Origin: Aliikangiella sp. G2MR2-5
GTDB taxonomy: Bacteria > Pseudomonadota > Gammaproteobacteria > Enterobacterales > Kangiellaceae
Assembly: GCF_015687155.1 (NCBI RefSeq)
Contig: NZ_JADPQF010000003.1
Location: forward strand, 1 to 64,000
Direction of reading: 5' to 3'
DNA length: 64,000 nucleotides
Every line of letters begins with the position of its first letter. The stretch's first letter is position 1. The position numbers were made by a program, and so were the translations under genes. The notes under the pieces were generated by a model, which saw nothing but the letters and a program-made list of their open reading frames with translations, did not search any database and had not been told where the DNA came from. Below, in pieces: positions 54,503-64,000 of this stretch.

Positions 54503-55510
54503 TTATTCGTTTTGCTCTTCTTCAGATTCACTTTCAGAAGGCTGTTCCTGGTTCTCAGCGCTTTCCTTGATTCCTACTCCAACAACCTGACCAGGAGTGT
54601 TTTGCCCTTGAACGATTACGACCTCTACTCTTCTGTTTGTCGCTCGTCCCTCTATCGTATCATTAGTGGCAATTGGTTTAGTGTCGGCATAGCCGTTAAT
54701 AACAAAACGGTTTCTGTCGAGTAGCCCGCTTTTTAATAATTCCCGCGTAACCGAGCCTGCGCGAGCACCTGACAGTTCCCAGTTTGAACGAAAATACTCA
54801 TTATTGATTGGCAAGTTGTCGGTATGTCCAGCGACCCTTATTTCACCATTGGTTTCAGCCAGGATAGTTTCAATTTTATGTAATACGGGAAGAAATTGTT
54901 CCTCGATTGTGTCTGAAGCCGACGCAAAGGAGCCCTTTTCTCTGATTCGAATTACTACCATCGCGCCTTTGGCAAGAAGCTCAATTTGACCGTCAATGAT
55001 TTCTTTCTGTAAGTCGATAGCTATAGCTTGCGCCAAAACTTCTGCCGCAGCCTGTTCGGCCGCTTCACGTGCGGCTTTTTCTTCCGGCGTTTCAAAAGTA
55101 GAATCCTTTACCCCATACTGGATATCTTCAATGCCATCTCCCTTGTTCGGCTCTTCTCCTTCACCTTCCTGAGATTCTTCTTTTTCTGGCTCATCAAACT
55201 CCAAAGTTTCTTTAGTCACTTCAATTGTTTGTTGCATGATGGAGTCGATTACAGTCGGGCGAGGCTTTCCGGGAGAAAACTCTCTCGCAATAATACTGGT
55301 GCCCTTGGGAATATCTCGAACCTCAAGTTTGTTTTGGACGCCAAACGCAAATCGCATTGAACCGGCTATTTGTTTAAACTTGAGTACATCCATTTCTGAA
55401 AAGGACAAGAGGAGTACAAAAAAGCACAAAAGCAGTGCCATCAAATCAGCAAAGGTCCCCATATAACCAGGGAGTCCTTCGGGGGGGCATTTACACTCTT
55501 CTTCTTCCAT
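54503..55510 (-). CDS. motB: Flagellar motor stator protein MotB (PomB-like)
   Basis: 335 residues. The N-terminal membrane helix holds the ion-binding Asp22 in TFADLMALLLCFFVLLLSFSEMD (in part), and Cys residues near the N-terminus (CKCPPEG) match Na+-type PomB. The C-terminal OmpA-like peptidoglycan-binding domain is clear: IRVAGHTDNLPIN, WELSGARAGSVTRELL, INGYADTKPIATN, RATNRRVEVVI. A Glu-rich linker (EPEKEESQEGEGEEP) lies between. With MotA it forms the stator; the PomB features suggest Na+ drive. It starts 12 bases after the MotA stop. Confidence 0.93.
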   Translation of the reverse strand: MEEEECKCPPEGLPGYMGTFADLMALLLCFFVLLLSFSEMDVLKFKQIAGSMRFAFGVQNKLEVRDIPKGTSIIAREFSPGKPRPTVIDSIMQQTIEVTKETLEFDEPEKEESQEGEGEEPNKGDGIEDIQYGVKDSTFETPEEKAAREAAEQAAAEVLAQAIAIDLQKEIIDGQIELLAKGAMVVIRIREKGSFASASDTIEEQFLPVLHKIETILAETNGEIRVAGHTDNLPINNEYFRSNWELSGARAGSVTRELLKSGLLDRNRFVINGYADTKPIATNDTIEGRATNRRVEVVIVQGQNTPGQVVGVGIKESAENQEQPSESESEEEQNE

Positions 55511-55522
55511 CGAGTTTCTTAC

Positions 55523-56281
55523 CTAGTCTTCAGCGGAAGGACGTTTACCTTCAGCAAGGTAACCATGTAGTACCTGCTCAATGACGCGCGGGTTCTGACC
55601 AGCTTGAATGCCGAGCAGCCCATCAATAACCAGTCTGCGAGCGAGCTTTTCCTCGCCATCGCGAAGGTTTAGCTTGTCGCAAATGGGAATACCGATCATA
55701 TTAGCCATCATTGCTCCGTACATGGTGGTCAGCAAGGCGACCGCCATTGAAGGGCCTATCGTTTTCGGATCATCCATATTTGAGAGCATCGCTACCAGCC
55801 CAATTAGCGTACCAATCATGCCCATTGCAGGGGCAATATCAGCCATTGATTTAAAAACGCCGGCTCCATTTTGGTGCCGCTCCGATGCCATTTTTAAATC
55901 CTTTTCGAGAATGGTTTTAACCACTTCGCCGTCATGGCCATCCACCAGCAGACCGATACCTTTTTTCATAAAGGGATCGGGGATTTCTGCGCTCTCGAGT
56001 GCCAGTAGACCACTCTTGCGTGCCATGTCGGCTAGTTCAACTATTTTTTCAATAAGTTCATCACAATCGGGAGACTTGAACGACAGAACTTTCATGCCGG
56101 ATGAAGCGGCGGAGAGGAAGTCGCTCAGCGAATATTTCATTAGCACAACAAAGTGAGTACCAACGACTACGATTAGGATAGAGGGGATATCGATAAAGGT
56201 TGTAATGTTCCCACTAAGGAGCATTGCCATCAATATCATCCCGATGGCACCTATCAGCCCTACCAGTGTTGCTAAATCCAA
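55523..56281 (-). CDS. motA: Flagellar motor stator protein MotA (PomA-like)
   Basis: 252 residues starting at TTG 56281 with AAGAGG upstream. Four membrane helices are visible (LVGLIGAIGMILMAML, FIDIPSILIVVVGTHFVVL, MADIAPAMGMIGTLIGLVAML, VALLTTMYGAMMANMIG), with the Pro in IAPAMGMIGT that is required for torque. The PomA-like length and sequence suit Na+ drive. It forms a two-gene unit with motB and is divergent from xseB, as in many gammaproteobacteria. Confidence 0.94.
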   Translation of the reverse strand: MDLATLVGLIGAIGMILMAMLLSGNITTFIDIPSILIVVVGTHFVVLMKYSLSDFLSAASSGMKVLSFKSPDCDELIEKIVELADMARKSGLLALESAEIPDPFMKKGIGLLVDGHDGEVVKTILEKDLKMASERHQNGAGVFKSMADIAPAMGMIGTLIGLVAMLSNMDDPKTIGPSMAVALLTTMYGAMMANMIGIPICDKLNLRDGEEKLARRLVIDGLLGIQAGQNPRVIEQVLHGYLAEGKRPSAED

Positions 56282-56489
56282 GTTGTTAAAGCCTCTTAAT
56301 TTCAGCCAATTGTGACTTGAAACAGAGTCACAATTTTATTTTTTCTCTTTCATATTCAAAGGTTAGCCGAGATTCCTGACAATTCCAGTGAATGGCATAA
56401 ATTCTCCAATTAAATCGGACAATTGTTCCTTTCTTAGGTGAAATGAGCGACAATATCGCCCCATTTTTCTGTGTGAGGCAATTGTGATT

Positions 56490-56717
56490 ATGGCGACCAA
56501 AAAAGTGACCTTTGAAGAGCAGCTCAGCCAGTTGGAGGCAATTGTCGATAGTCTTGAACAAGGAGAGCTTTCTCTGGAAGAGTCTCTTACCCGCTTTGAG
56601 CAGGGAGTGAAACTGACTCGCGAATGTCAGAAAGCGTTGGATCAGGCTCAGCAGAAAGTGCAGATTTTGAGTCAGGACAATGAGTTACTTCAGGATTTCA
56701 GAGAAGATGCTGAGTAA
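56490..56717 (+). CDS. xseB: Exodeoxyribonuclease VII small subunit
   Basis: 75 residues from ATG 56490 (a GTG at 56484 is in frame). [34 protein letters not shown] (seen in part) is the XseB signature. The subunit activates XseA, which degrades single-stranded DNA. It opens the usual xseB-ispA-dxs operon; 84 bases separate it from ispA. Confidence 0.95.
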   Translation: MATKKVTFEEQLSQLEAIVDSLEQGELSLEESLTRFEQGVKLTRECQKALDQAQQKVQILSQDNELLQDFREDAE

Positions 56718-56801
56718 GCTGACTGCTCGAGTCAGCGTCAAAAGTCGGGTTTATCAGATTAAAACTACTCAGGTAGAAAAGTTCTCAGGTTAATATAAGA
56801 C

Positions 56802-57692
56802 ATGCCACATCGCCACTTTCTTGAATCAGTTCAGCGTGATACTAATCAACTGCTGGATCACTATTTACCTGCGGCAACAACAATTCCTCAGCGATTACAT
56901 GAAGCCATGCGGCATTCAGCGCTCAATCCCGGGAAAAGGTTGCGACCGGCGTTGGTATTTGCCACAGGTGAAATGCTGGGCCTTGAGCGTCCGGCCCTGA
57001 ATGTCCCGGCTATCGCAGTAGAGCTAATTCATGCGTATTCACTGATTCACGATGATTTACCCTGTATGGATGATGATGATTTGAGGCGTGGAATTCCAAC
57101 CTGCCATGTGGCATTTGACGAAGCGACAGCCGTGCTCGCTGGAGATGCATTGCAGACGCTGGCATTTGAACTCCTGGCCAGTTCTGATGATTTGGCTGTT
57201 CGGCCTGTGACCCGTTTAAAGATGATCGTCGAGTTAGCCAAAGCCAGTGGTTCTCTGGGAATGGGCGGAGGTCAGGCAATTGATCTGGCTCTTACAAACA
57301 AAAAAACCGATATTGAGACATTGGAGTCAATGCATCGAATGAAAACTGGCGCATTAATTGATATTTCAGTGTTGTTGGGATATTACTGCTCGGAAATCAA
57401 TGATCAACAGGTCGCGAAAAAACTCAGTATCTATAGCCAATCTCTCGGGTTAGCCTTTCAGATAAGGGATGATATTTTGGATATTGAGTCAGATACCGAG
57501 ACACTGGGCAAGCCGCAAGGCTCCGATCTGGAGAAAAACAAGTCGACTTTTCCGGCACTGCTCGGCCTTGAAGGAGCCAAGCGCCGAGCCGCAGAGCTGG
57601 TAGAACAGAGCTTGGAAGCCTTGCATGAACTGCCCTATAAAAGCGATAATTTAGCCAATTTTGCTCGCTATATTATTCAAAGGGATTTTTAA
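56802..57692 (+). CDS. ispA: (2E,6E)-Farnesyl diphosphate synthase
   Basis: 296 residues. Both Asp-rich motifs are present: DDLPCMDDDDLRRG (first, DDxxD type with the short spacing of bacterial FPP synthases) and FQIRDDILD (second). GKRLRPALV and the conserved Lys in KTGALI are in place. It condenses IPP with DMAPP and then GPP to give FPP for ubiquinone and undecaprenyl phosphate. It lies between xseB and dxs. Confidence 0.97.
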   Translation: MPHRHFLESVQRDTNQLLDHYLPAATTIPQRLHEAMRHSALNPGKRLRPALVFATGEMLGLERPALNVPAIAVELIHAYSLIHDDLPCMDDDDLRRGIPTCHVAFDEATAVLAGDALQTLAFELLASSDDLAVRPVTRLKMIVELAKASGSLGMGGGQAIDLALTNKKTDIETLESMHRMKTGALIDISVLLGYYCSEINDQQVAKKLSIYSQSLGLAFQIRDDILDIESDTETLGKPQGSDLEKNKSTFPALLGLEGAKRRAAELVEQSLEALHELPYKSDNLANFARYIIQRDF

Positions 57693-57773
57693 CTGGCATT
57701 TGCGTGCTGAAATGTAACGAAGGTATTAAGTACTTACTATCTTTACAAGCGAGAAATAGTGACGATTTGAGAT

Positions 57774-59639
57774 ATGTTGATGAAGTCAAATTTGTGTAAT
57801 CCGGAAAAGTACCCCAATCTTGCCAAAATTAATTGGCCTGCAGATTTGCGTCAACTGGATAAAAGTGAGTTGGAAGCTGTATGCTCGGAACTCAGGGCGT
57901 TTTTAATCGAATCTACCAGTCAATGTGGTGGGCACTTTGCTGCTGGCTTGGGCACTGTTGAGCTGACGGTGGTACTCCATTATTTGTTTAATACGCCTAC
58001 CGACAAAATTGTCTGGGATGTAGGTCATCAGGCTTACCCACACAAAGTGCTTACCGGACGCAAAGAAGAGCTGGTTTCAATCCGTCAAACTGACGGTCTT
58101 CACCCATTCCCAAGCCGTTTCGAAAGTGAATATGACTGCTTTGGTGTAGGGCACTCCAGCACTTCCATCAGTGCAGCTCTGGGTATGGCGGTCGCTGCCA
58201 AGGCAAGAGGTGATGAGCGGCGATTCGTCGCTGTTATCGGTGATGGCGCAATGACTGCTGGCATGGCATTTGAAGCGCTCAATCACGCAGCCGATCTGGA
58301 TGCAAACCTGACGGTTATCCTGAATGATAATGACATGTCGATTTCTGAGAATGTCGGTGGACTGAATAACTATCTGGCCAAAGTGTTATCCGGCAAATTC
58401 TATTCCAGCGTAAAGGAAGGCGGTAAAAAGGTTTTACAGAACATGCCTACCATATCTGAGTGGGCGCACCGGGTTGAAGAGCATATGAAGGGAATGGTGT
58501 TGCCAGGAACTTTATTTGAAGAACTGGGTTTTAACTATATTGGTCCAATTGATGGCCATAATATACCGACGTTACTGACAACCATCGAGAATATTAAAGC
58601 ACTCAAGGGCCCACAGCTTTTGCATGTGGTGACACGTAAAGGCAAAGGGTTCGAGCCCGCGGAAAAAGATCCAATCAAGTATCATGCGGTGCCAGTGTTT
58701 AATCCACAAGATAAAGAACTTCCCATTGTTAAAAAGAAACTCACTTACTCAAATATTTTCGGCAAGTGGCTGTGTGATATGGCAAGCAAAGATGAGCACC
58801 TCATGGGTATCACACCTGCGATGCGAGAAGGTTCTGATCTGATCGCTTTTTCCCGCCAATTCCCCGAGCGTTATTTTGATGTCGGAATCGCAGAGCAGCA
58901 TGCAGTGACTCTGGCAGCCGGAATGGCTTGTGAAGGTGCTAAGCCAGTGTGTGCCATTTATGGCTCCTTCTTACAACGCGGTTATGATCAGTTGATTCAT
59001 GATGTGGCCCTACAAAATCTGGATGTCCTGTTTGCTATCGATCGCGGTGGCCTGGTGGGCGGAGATGGTGCAACTCATCATGGCTCTTTTGACTTAAGCT
59101 ATTTACGCTGTATTCCGAACATGGTCATCATGACTCCATCGGATGAGAAGGAATGCCGTCTGATGTTGTCCACCGGATACGAATACGAGGGGCCTGCGGC
59201 GGTACGTTATCCTCGTGGTGCGGGAACGGGTATTGATGCAGGTGAATCTCTGGACACTATCGAGATAGGTAGAGGCATCGTCAGGCGCAGCGGCGAAAAG
59301 GTTGCGATCCTGGTTTTTGGAAGTTTGTTACAAACAGCAGCGCTGGTGGCGGATGAAATAAACGCAACTTTGGTCGATATGCGATTTGTCAAACCACTGG
59401 ACGAAGATCTAATCCTTACGCTGGCGGAAAGTCATGAAAAGCTGGTTACCATTGAAGAAAACGCAATTGCCGGTGGTGCAGGAAGTTCAGTCGCTGAATT
59501 TCTTAGTTCAAAAAAGGTAGCAATGCCTGTCTTTCACCTTGGGTTGCCGGACAGATTTGTTGAACACGGCGATCCATCCGATTTGCTATCGCGCTGTGGT
59601 TTGGATAAAGCAGGCATCCTGGCCAGTATCAACAAATAG
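57774..59639 (+). CDS. dxs: 1-Deoxy-D-xylulose-5-phosphate synthase
   Basis: 621 residues, normal length. [14 protein letters not shown] at the N-terminus, the thiamine diphosphate site [17 protein letters not shown]...NDN, and the transketolase Glu region [19 protein letters not shown] are all intact. It makes DXP from pyruvate and glyceraldehyde 3-phosphate, the first step of the MEP pathway, and feeds ispA upstream. It needs TPP, and the thiamine-salvage operon is 4 kb upstream. A strong terminator ends the operon. Confidence 0.98.
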   Translation: MLMKSNLCNPEKYPNLAKINWPADLRQLDKSELEAVCSELRAFLIESTSQCGGHFAAGLGTVELTVVLHYLFNTPTDKIVWDVGHQAYPHKVLTGRKEELVSIRQTDGLHPFPSRFESEYDCFGVGHSSTSISAALGMAVAAKARGDERRFVAVIGDGAMTAGMAFEALNHAADLDANLTVILNDNDMSISENVGGLNNYLAKVLSGKFYSSVKEGGKKVLQNMPTISEWAHRVEEHMKGMVLPGTLFEELGFNYIGPIDGHNIPTLLTTIENIKALKGPQLLHVVTRKGKGFEPAEKDPIKYHAVPVFNPQDKELPIVKKKLTYSNIFGKWLCDMASKDEHLMGITPAMREGSDLIAFSRQFPERYFDVGIAEQHAVTLAAGMACEGAKPVCAIYGSFLQRGYDQLIHDVALQNLDVLFAIDRGGLVGGDGATHHGSFDLSYLRCIPNMVIMTPSDEKECRLMLSTGYEYEGPAAVRYPRGAGTGIDAGESLDTIEIGRGIVRRSGEKVAILVFGSLLQTAALVADEINATLVDMRFVKPLDEDLILTLAESHEKLVTIEENAIAGGAGSSVAEFLSSKKVAMPVFHLGLPDRFVEHGDPSDLLSRCGLDKAGILASINK

Positions 59640-59662
59640 TGATAACCGGGCAAATAACGGGT

Positions 59663-59699
59663 AAAGCCGCTGGTAGCAAAAGCTGTCGGCGGCTTTTTG
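59663..59699 (+). terminator. Rho-independent terminator of the xseB-ispA-dxs operon
   Basis: AAAGCCGC (59663-59670) pairs with GCGGCTTT (59689-59696); the stem continues inward with GC and GT pairs to an AAAA loop, and TTTTT follows. Confidence 0.88.
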
Positions 59700-59871
59700 G
59701 TTTATGCACTATTACTCACCTGCAAACAGCAGCCGCTGGTTCACTACTGTCAGTATTGATACCTTGCCAAGCTTAGGATAACCTGAGCATCAAATCGGGG
59801 ACTAGTTTCTAGCACTCGCTAACATTTTCTGTGAAATGTTAATTCATAACTTAATTAATAAGAGCATGACT

Positions 59872-60660
59872 ATGGATCTGAATTTACAAAACAAAAACGC
59901 TTTGGTTTGCGGAAGTTCTCAAGGTATGGGTAAGGCCATTGCAATACAGCTGGCAAAAATGGGCGCCAATGTGACTTTGTTTGCTCGCAATCTGGAAACT
60001 CTGAATGAAGTAAAGTCGCAGTTAGCGAACAATGGTTCACAGGAGCATCACGCGATCTGTGCCGATTTTTCCAATCCAGTTGCGGTTAGCCGGGCTCTGG
60101 ATGAGCAGCTTAAAGTAGTGCCGGCATACCAGATTCTGGTAAACAATACCGGAGGCCCAGCTCCCGGACCGGCGAGTACGGCTGAAAGTGGAGCGTTTCT
60201 TGCGGCATTCAATCAACACCTGATAAACAACCACCAGATAGCGCAGAAACTTATTCCAGGAATGAAAAACGCTGGATATGGACGCATTATCAACGTGATT
60301 TCTACCAGTGTAAAACAGCCCTTGCCTAATCTCGGGGTCTCTAATACTGTCCGTGGAGCGGTTGCCAGTTGGGCAAAAACCATGGCCAACGAATTGGGAC
60401 AATTCAATATTACCGTTAACAACGTATTACCCGGTGCTACCAATACTGTTCGTCTGGAAGCCATAATCAAAAACAAGGCGAGTAAAATGGGAGTCAGTAT
60501 TGGAGAAATGGAAGCCGAGGAAAAGTCGATCATTCCGATGAGACGTTTTGGTGAAGCTGAAGAGTTTGCAAACGCGGTTGCATTCCTGGCTTCACCATCT
60601 GCCAGTTACATTACAGGAGTGAGTTTACCGGTTGATGGCGGAAGAACGAGCTGTTTGTAA
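59872..60660 (+). CDS. Atypical short-chain dehydrogenase/reductase
   Basis: 262 residues from ATG 59872 (AAGAG nine bases upstream; ATGs at 59866 and 59836 are in frame). The Rossmann motif NALVCGSSQGMGKAIA is present as is LVNNTGGP. The catalytic Ser region reads IINVISTSVKQPLPNLGVSN, but where classical SDRs have YxxxK the sequence is SNTVR, so both the Tyr and the Lys are absent. Some SDR subfamilies carry this SNxxR form. The C-terminus LPVDGGRTSCL is normal. It is 91 bases upstream of an aldehyde dehydrogenase gene on the same strand, suggesting one pathway. Confidence 0.85.
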   Translation: MDLNLQNKNALVCGSSQGMGKAIAIQLAKMGANVTLFARNLETLNEVKSQLANNGSQEHHAICADFSNPVAVSRALDEQLKVVPAYQILVNNTGGPAPGPASTAESGAFLAAFNQHLINNHQIAQKLIPGMKNAGYGRIINVISTSVKQPLPNLGVSNTVRGAVASWAKTMANELGQFNITVNNVLPGATNTVRLEAIIKNKASKMGVSIGEMEAEEKSIIPMRRFGEAEEFANAVAFLASPSASYITGVSLPVDGGRTSCL

Positions 60661-60751
60661 AATAGTGATTGCGGGCTACATAACAACTTTTTGCAAGCGT
60701 ACAATATTTATCAGATAGTTTCGGCATATAGCTAAAAGTAGAGTTTCAAAA

Positions 60752-62194
60752 ATGCAGAAAATTCAAAATTATATCAACGGCGAATTGCTGGAACCGTTAG
60801 ACGGCGAATATCTGGATAACTATGAACCGGCGACCGGTCAGGTTTACGCTCTAATCCCGCAATCTACCGAGAAAGATCTTGAACTGGCAGTGGTAGCAGC
60901 AGAACAGGCACAAGAAGAATGGGCTGAAATGCCGGCAGAACAACGCTCAAATTTGCTGCTAAAACTTGCCGACGCTATCGACGCTGCCAGCGACGAGCTT
61001 GCCAGAGCTGAAGCTATCGATAATGGAAAATCAATTAATTTTGCCAAGCATGTTGATGCTTATCGAAGTGCTGCCAATATCCGATTTTTTGCGAATGCCA
61101 CAACCCAGTTTTCCAGCGAGTCCCACAGCATGGGGTCGGTGGGAGTTAACTATACTCTTCGCGATCCGATTGGTATTGTTGGATGCATTTCACCATGGAA
61201 CTTACCGCTCTATCTGTTTACCTGGAAAATTGCACCGGCGTTGGCGACTGGAAACTGTGTGATTGCCAAGCCATCTGAAATCACGCCGATGACAGCTTAT
61301 CTTTTTTCCAGACTTTGTATTCAGGCGGGATTGCCCAAAGGGGTACTCAACATTCTTCATGGCACTGGCCCATCTATCGGTGGGCCAATAGTTGCTCATC
61401 CCAAAATTAAAGCGGTCAGTTTTACCGGGGGAAGTGCTACCGGTAAACACATAGCCTCAGTTGCTGCTCCAATGTTAAAGAAAATATCGCTTGAACTCGG
61501 TGGAAAAAATCCAACTTTGGTTTTCGCCGACTGTGATTTTGATACAACTGTAAGTGAGGTCGCTCGAGCCGCTTTTTCTAACCAGGGACAGATTTGTTTA
61601 TGCGGTTCGCGAATTTATATCGAACGCTCAATCTACGATAAATTTAAAAACGCACTGGTTGAAAAAGTAAAAAAACTGAGAATTGGCGATCCACTGGATG
61701 AACAGACGCAACACGGCGCTCTAGTGTCCCAGGCACATATGGAAAAAGTTCTATCCTATATTGAGTTGGCCAAGAAAGAAGGCGGGGATATCCTATGTGG
61801 CGGTAATCGAGTAACAGTGGAAGGTCGCTGCGAACAGGGCTACTTTGTTGAACCAACTATCATTGAAAATTTGCCTCTAAATTGTAGAACCAATCAAGAA
61901 GAAATTTTTGGACCCGTATGTACTTTGCAACCATTTGAAAGTGACGATGAAGTTATTCGGTTAGCCAACGGAACAGAATACGGATTAGCGACTTCAATAT
62001 GGAGTAATGATATTAAGCGCTGTCATCGCCTTTCAAAAGCGCTTGATTTTGGGATTGTGTGGGTAAATACCTGGCTACTACGCGATTTGCGTACACCTTT
62101 TGGCGGAGTGAAATCTTCCGGTATGGGAAGGGAAGGTGGCCTTGAGGCTATGCGTTTTTTTACTGAGCCCAAAAACGTTTGCGTAAAATATTAA
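60752..62194 (+). CDS. Aldehyde dehydrogenase of the 2-aminomuconate/hydroxymuconate-semialdehyde type
   Basis: 480 residues. The catalytic Cys282 is in NQGQICLCG, the general-base Glu in LELGGKNP, and NAD-binding FTGGSATGK is intact. The start MQKIQNYINGEL and the ending WLLRDLRTPFGGVKSSGMGREGG resemble AmnC/XylG-like enzymes and human ALDH8A1, which oxidise muconate semialdehydes in aromatic-ring or kynurenine breakdown. The substrate is inferred from these signatures only. No ring-cleaving dioxygenase is in the window, so the rest of such a pathway would lie elsewhere. Confidence 0.85.
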   Translation: MQKIQNYINGELLEPLDGEYLDNYEPATGQVYALIPQSTEKDLELAVVAAEQAQEEWAEMPAEQRSNLLLKLADAIDAASDELARAEAIDNGKSINFAKHVDAYRSAANIRFFANATTQFSSESHSMGSVGVNYTLRDPIGIVGCISPWNLPLYLFTWKIAPALATGNCVIAKPSEITPMTAYLFSRLCIQAGLPKGVLNILHGTGPSIGGPIVAHPKIKAVSFTGGSATGKHIASVAAPMLKKISLELGGKNPTLVFADCDFDTTVSEVARAAFSNQGQICLCGSRIYIERSIYDKFKNALVEKVKKLRIGDPLDEQTQHGALVSQAHMEKVLSYIELAKKEGGDILCGGNRVTVEGRCEQGYFVEPTIIENLPLNCRTNQEEIFGPVCTLQPFESDDEVIRLANGTEYGLATSIWSNDIKRCHRLSKALDFGIVWVNTWLLRDLRTPFGGVKSSGMGREGGLEAMRFFTEPKNVCVKY

Positions 62195-62309
62195 AATTAT
62201 TAGCAGACTTTATTCGTTTTAGTTTTTGCACTAGCGCTAAATTTGTGGGCTCTACTGTGATGCTTGAATTGTCTCAACCAGAAATAGTTAGAATTCTTGG
62301 GAAAAAATA

Positions 62310-63812
62310 ATGAACGGAATTTCTACAGAAACTCAACTCATCGTAACCACGTTTTTTCAATGGGCAGCGCTGCTCTTCGTTATCGTTGTCGGTTTGTTTT
62401 TTTTCGCAATCGTTATCACCTATGTCATCGATAAATTTCAGACAACTCATGCGGTTAAAAGAAATTATCCGGTGATTGGTCGCTTCCGCTATTGGTTTGA
62501 GCATCTGGGAGAGTTCTTCAGGCAGTATTTCTTTGCTATGGACAGAGAGGAGCTTCCGTTTAACCGTGCCCAACGTAGCTGGGTGTATCGCGCTGCTAAA
62601 AATATCGACAACACTATCGCTTTCGGTTCAACAAGAGACACAAGAAAAGTAGGAAATATTCTTTTTGTGAACTGCCCTTATCCCACGATGAAAAAAGATG
62701 CGGTTGAACCCCGAGAAATTACTGTTGGTGAAAACTGTGAAAATCCGTGGACGACGCGATCATTCTTTGGTGTTTCTGCAATGAGTTTTGGTGCGATATC
62801 CAAGCCTGCGGTGCAGGCTTTGTCGTTTGGCGCGGCCAAGGCCGGAACCTGGATTAATACCGGGGAAGGTGGATTGTCTCCTTATCATTTGCAAGGCGGC
62901 GCGGATGTTATATTTCAGATAGGAACAGCCAAGTACGGAGTGCGAGATGAGCAGGGAAATCTTGATGATAGTAAGCTTAAAAAAGTGGCTTCGTACGAAC
63001 AGGTAAAATTGATCGAGCTTAAGCTAGCCCAAGGGGCAAAGCCTGGAAAAGGTGGAATTTTACCGGGAGAAAAAGTGACGGAGCAGATAGCAGAGATCCG
63101 CGGTATCAAAATAGGACAAGATTCGATTAGTCCAAATAGACATCCTGAAATCAGTAGCAACGAAGACCTGCTAAATATGCTTTGCCACATTCGAAAGGTT
63201 ACCGGAAAACCTGTTGGCTTTAAAACTGTAGTTGGCTCTCCTGAGTGGCTTGATGAACTGATGAAGGACATCGTTGCAGCAGGTATTGAAAATGCGCCGG
63301 ACTTTATTACCTTAGATAGTGCAGATGGCGGAACTGGAGCCGCCCCAATGACTTTAATGGACGATATGGGATTGACGATACGCGAGACTTTGCCAATGCT
63401 TATTAGTGCACTGAAACGTCATGGGTTGCGAGATCGAATTAAAGTATTTACTTCTGGAAAACTGGTTAATCCCGCCGATGTTGCCTGGGCGCTTTGCGTG
63501 GGGGCAGATTTTATCAGTTCAGCACGTGGTTTTATGTTTGCTCTCGGTTGTATTCAGTCATTACAGTGCAATAAGAATACCTGCCCAACCGGAATTGCCA
63601 CTCACAACAAAAAATTACAGCGAGGTTTAGTTGCGAAAAATAAGTCTGTACGCGTTGCACACTATGCCAAAAACATGATGTATGCAGTGGGTACTATTGC
63701 ACATTCATGTGGAGTTAAAGAACCCAGGGAGTTGACGCTTAAGCATGCACGTCAGGTCATGGAAAATGGTATCAGTGTTTCCTTGAGTGACTTGCATCGG
63801 GATTATACATAA
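62310..63812 (+). CDS. FMN-binding glutamate-synthase-family protein
   Basis: 500 residues. An N-terminal membrane helix (WAALLFVIVVGLFFFAIVITYVI, in part) anchors a GltB-like FMN barrel: FFGVSAMSFGAISKPAVQALS, GEGGLSPYHLQGG, ITLDSADGGTGAAPMT. The Cys cluster CIQSLQCNKNTCPTG (C-x5-C-x4-C) would bind an iron-sulfur centre. Unlike true glutamate synthase it lacks the amidotransferase domain, so its reaction is unknown, though a redox role at the membrane is likely. It follows the aldehyde dehydrogenase by 115 bases. Confidence 0.88.
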   Translation: MNGISTETQLIVTTFFQWAALLFVIVVGLFFFAIVITYVIDKFQTTHAVKRNYPVIGRFRYWFEHLGEFFRQYFFAMDREELPFNRAQRSWVYRAAKNIDNTIAFGSTRDTRKVGNILFVNCPYPTMKKDAVEPREITVGENCENPWTTRSFFGVSAMSFGAISKPAVQALSFGAAKAGTWINTGEGGLSPYHLQGGADVIFQIGTAKYGVRDEQGNLDDSKLKKVASYEQVKLIELKLAQGAKPGKGGILPGEKVTEQIAEIRGIKIGQDSISPNRHPEISSNEDLLNMLCHIRKVTGKPVGFKTVVGSPEWLDELMKDIVAAGIENAPDFITLDSADGGTGAAPMTLMDDMGLTIRETLPMLISALKRHGLRDRIKVFTSGKLVNPADVAWALCVGADFISSARGFMFALGCIQSLQCNKNTCPTGIATHNKKLQRGLVAKNKSVRVAHYAKNMMYAVGTIAHSCGVKEPRELTLKHARQVMENGISVSLSDLHRDYT

Positions 63813-63948
63813 AAGTCTCGCTCGTTTATATGGAATCGTATACTTACTGTTTGTCATATAAGCTTCAATTTTTCGTCATAAAAACATCATGATTTCAGCG
63901 TAGTTTTGAGGATAATTCTTTAGCAAAGAATATCGAGAGAATTACGCA

Positions 63949-64000
63949 ATGACATCTGTATTTGTCTCAAGCAAAAAACAGCTTAGAAGCTATTGGTTGA
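63949..64000 (+). CDS. Possible gene start cut by the window edge
   Basis: ATG 63949 has GAGAGA eight bases upstream and the frame (MTSVFVSSKKQLRSYWL) stays open to the edge. Too short to identify. Confidence 0.35.
   Translation, partial: MTSVFVSSKKQLRSYWL

Noticed and set aside
55608-56156. 182-residue plus-strand ORF over motA
   Set aside because: Antisense shadow of motA with Ser/Ile-rich composition.

Overview
This 64 kb window reads as chromosome of an AT-rich (visibly about 40% GC) marine-type gammaproteobacterium. The signs are an xseB-ispA-dxs operon, PomAB-like motor genes, a NtrC/sigma54-type glnK-amtB locus, TonB receptors and a large secreted hydrolase set. The overall gene mix resembles Kangiella/Aliikangiella/Pleionea-like bacteria; that placement is inference from gene content, and no rRNA or tRNA gene was found to test it.

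Layout. Positions 1-3.8 kb hold two remnants of REP-associated tyrosine transposases (RAYT) on either side of a beta-helix lipoprotein gene. Next come a very large one-protein phosphorelay regulator (3.9-7.9 kb), a secreted phospholipase D-like protein, a subtilisin-like protease, a Sel1 protein and a sodium:solute symporter (8-15 kb). From 15 to 25 kb there are a di-haem oxidoreductase, a TonB receptor preceded by a perfect 23-bp palindrome, a chitin-active LPMO and a Vibrio-type M9 collagenase. From 25 to 32 kb lie a membrane-bound ToxR/CadC-like regulator, a SIMPL protein, and an HxlR regulator divergent from a flavin reductase plus acyl-CoA-dehydrogenase-like gene pair, with a clear operator between them; this looks like a two-component flavin monooxygenase. 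From 32 to 43 kb come a second S8 protease with two PPC domains, a patatin-like protein with a repeat-grown insertion, several secreted unknowns and a membrane MCP. From 43 to 46 kb is a nitrogen-scavenging unit (torF-like porin, glnK, amtB) with a near-consensus sigma54 promoter. A PQQ-type sugar dehydrogenase carrying CxxCH motifs follows. From 49.7 to 54 kb is a complete thiamine-salvage operon: TPP riboswitch, TonB receptor, YkoF-like protein, PnuT transporter, kinase. The window ends with motAB, xseB-ispA-dxs, an atypical SDR, an aminomuconate-semialdehyde-type dehydrogenase, and an FMN glutamate-synthase-like protein.

How the genes fit together. The secreted enzymes (two S8 proteases, collagenase, LPMO, PLD-like protein, beta-helix lipoprotein) suggest a particle- or animal-matrix-degrading lifestyle that feeds on protein and chitin. 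The TonB receptors, symporter, ammonium transporter and thiamine salvage are the matching uptake side. A recurring oddity is short tandem repeats (7-24 bp units) at gene ends, in intergenic gaps and once inside a coding region. No CRISPR array, prophage, integrase or known antiviral system was seen. The candidates for something less described are the HxlR-controlled monooxygenase pair, the palindrome-fronted TonB receptor and the SDR that lacks the classical YxxxK pair.
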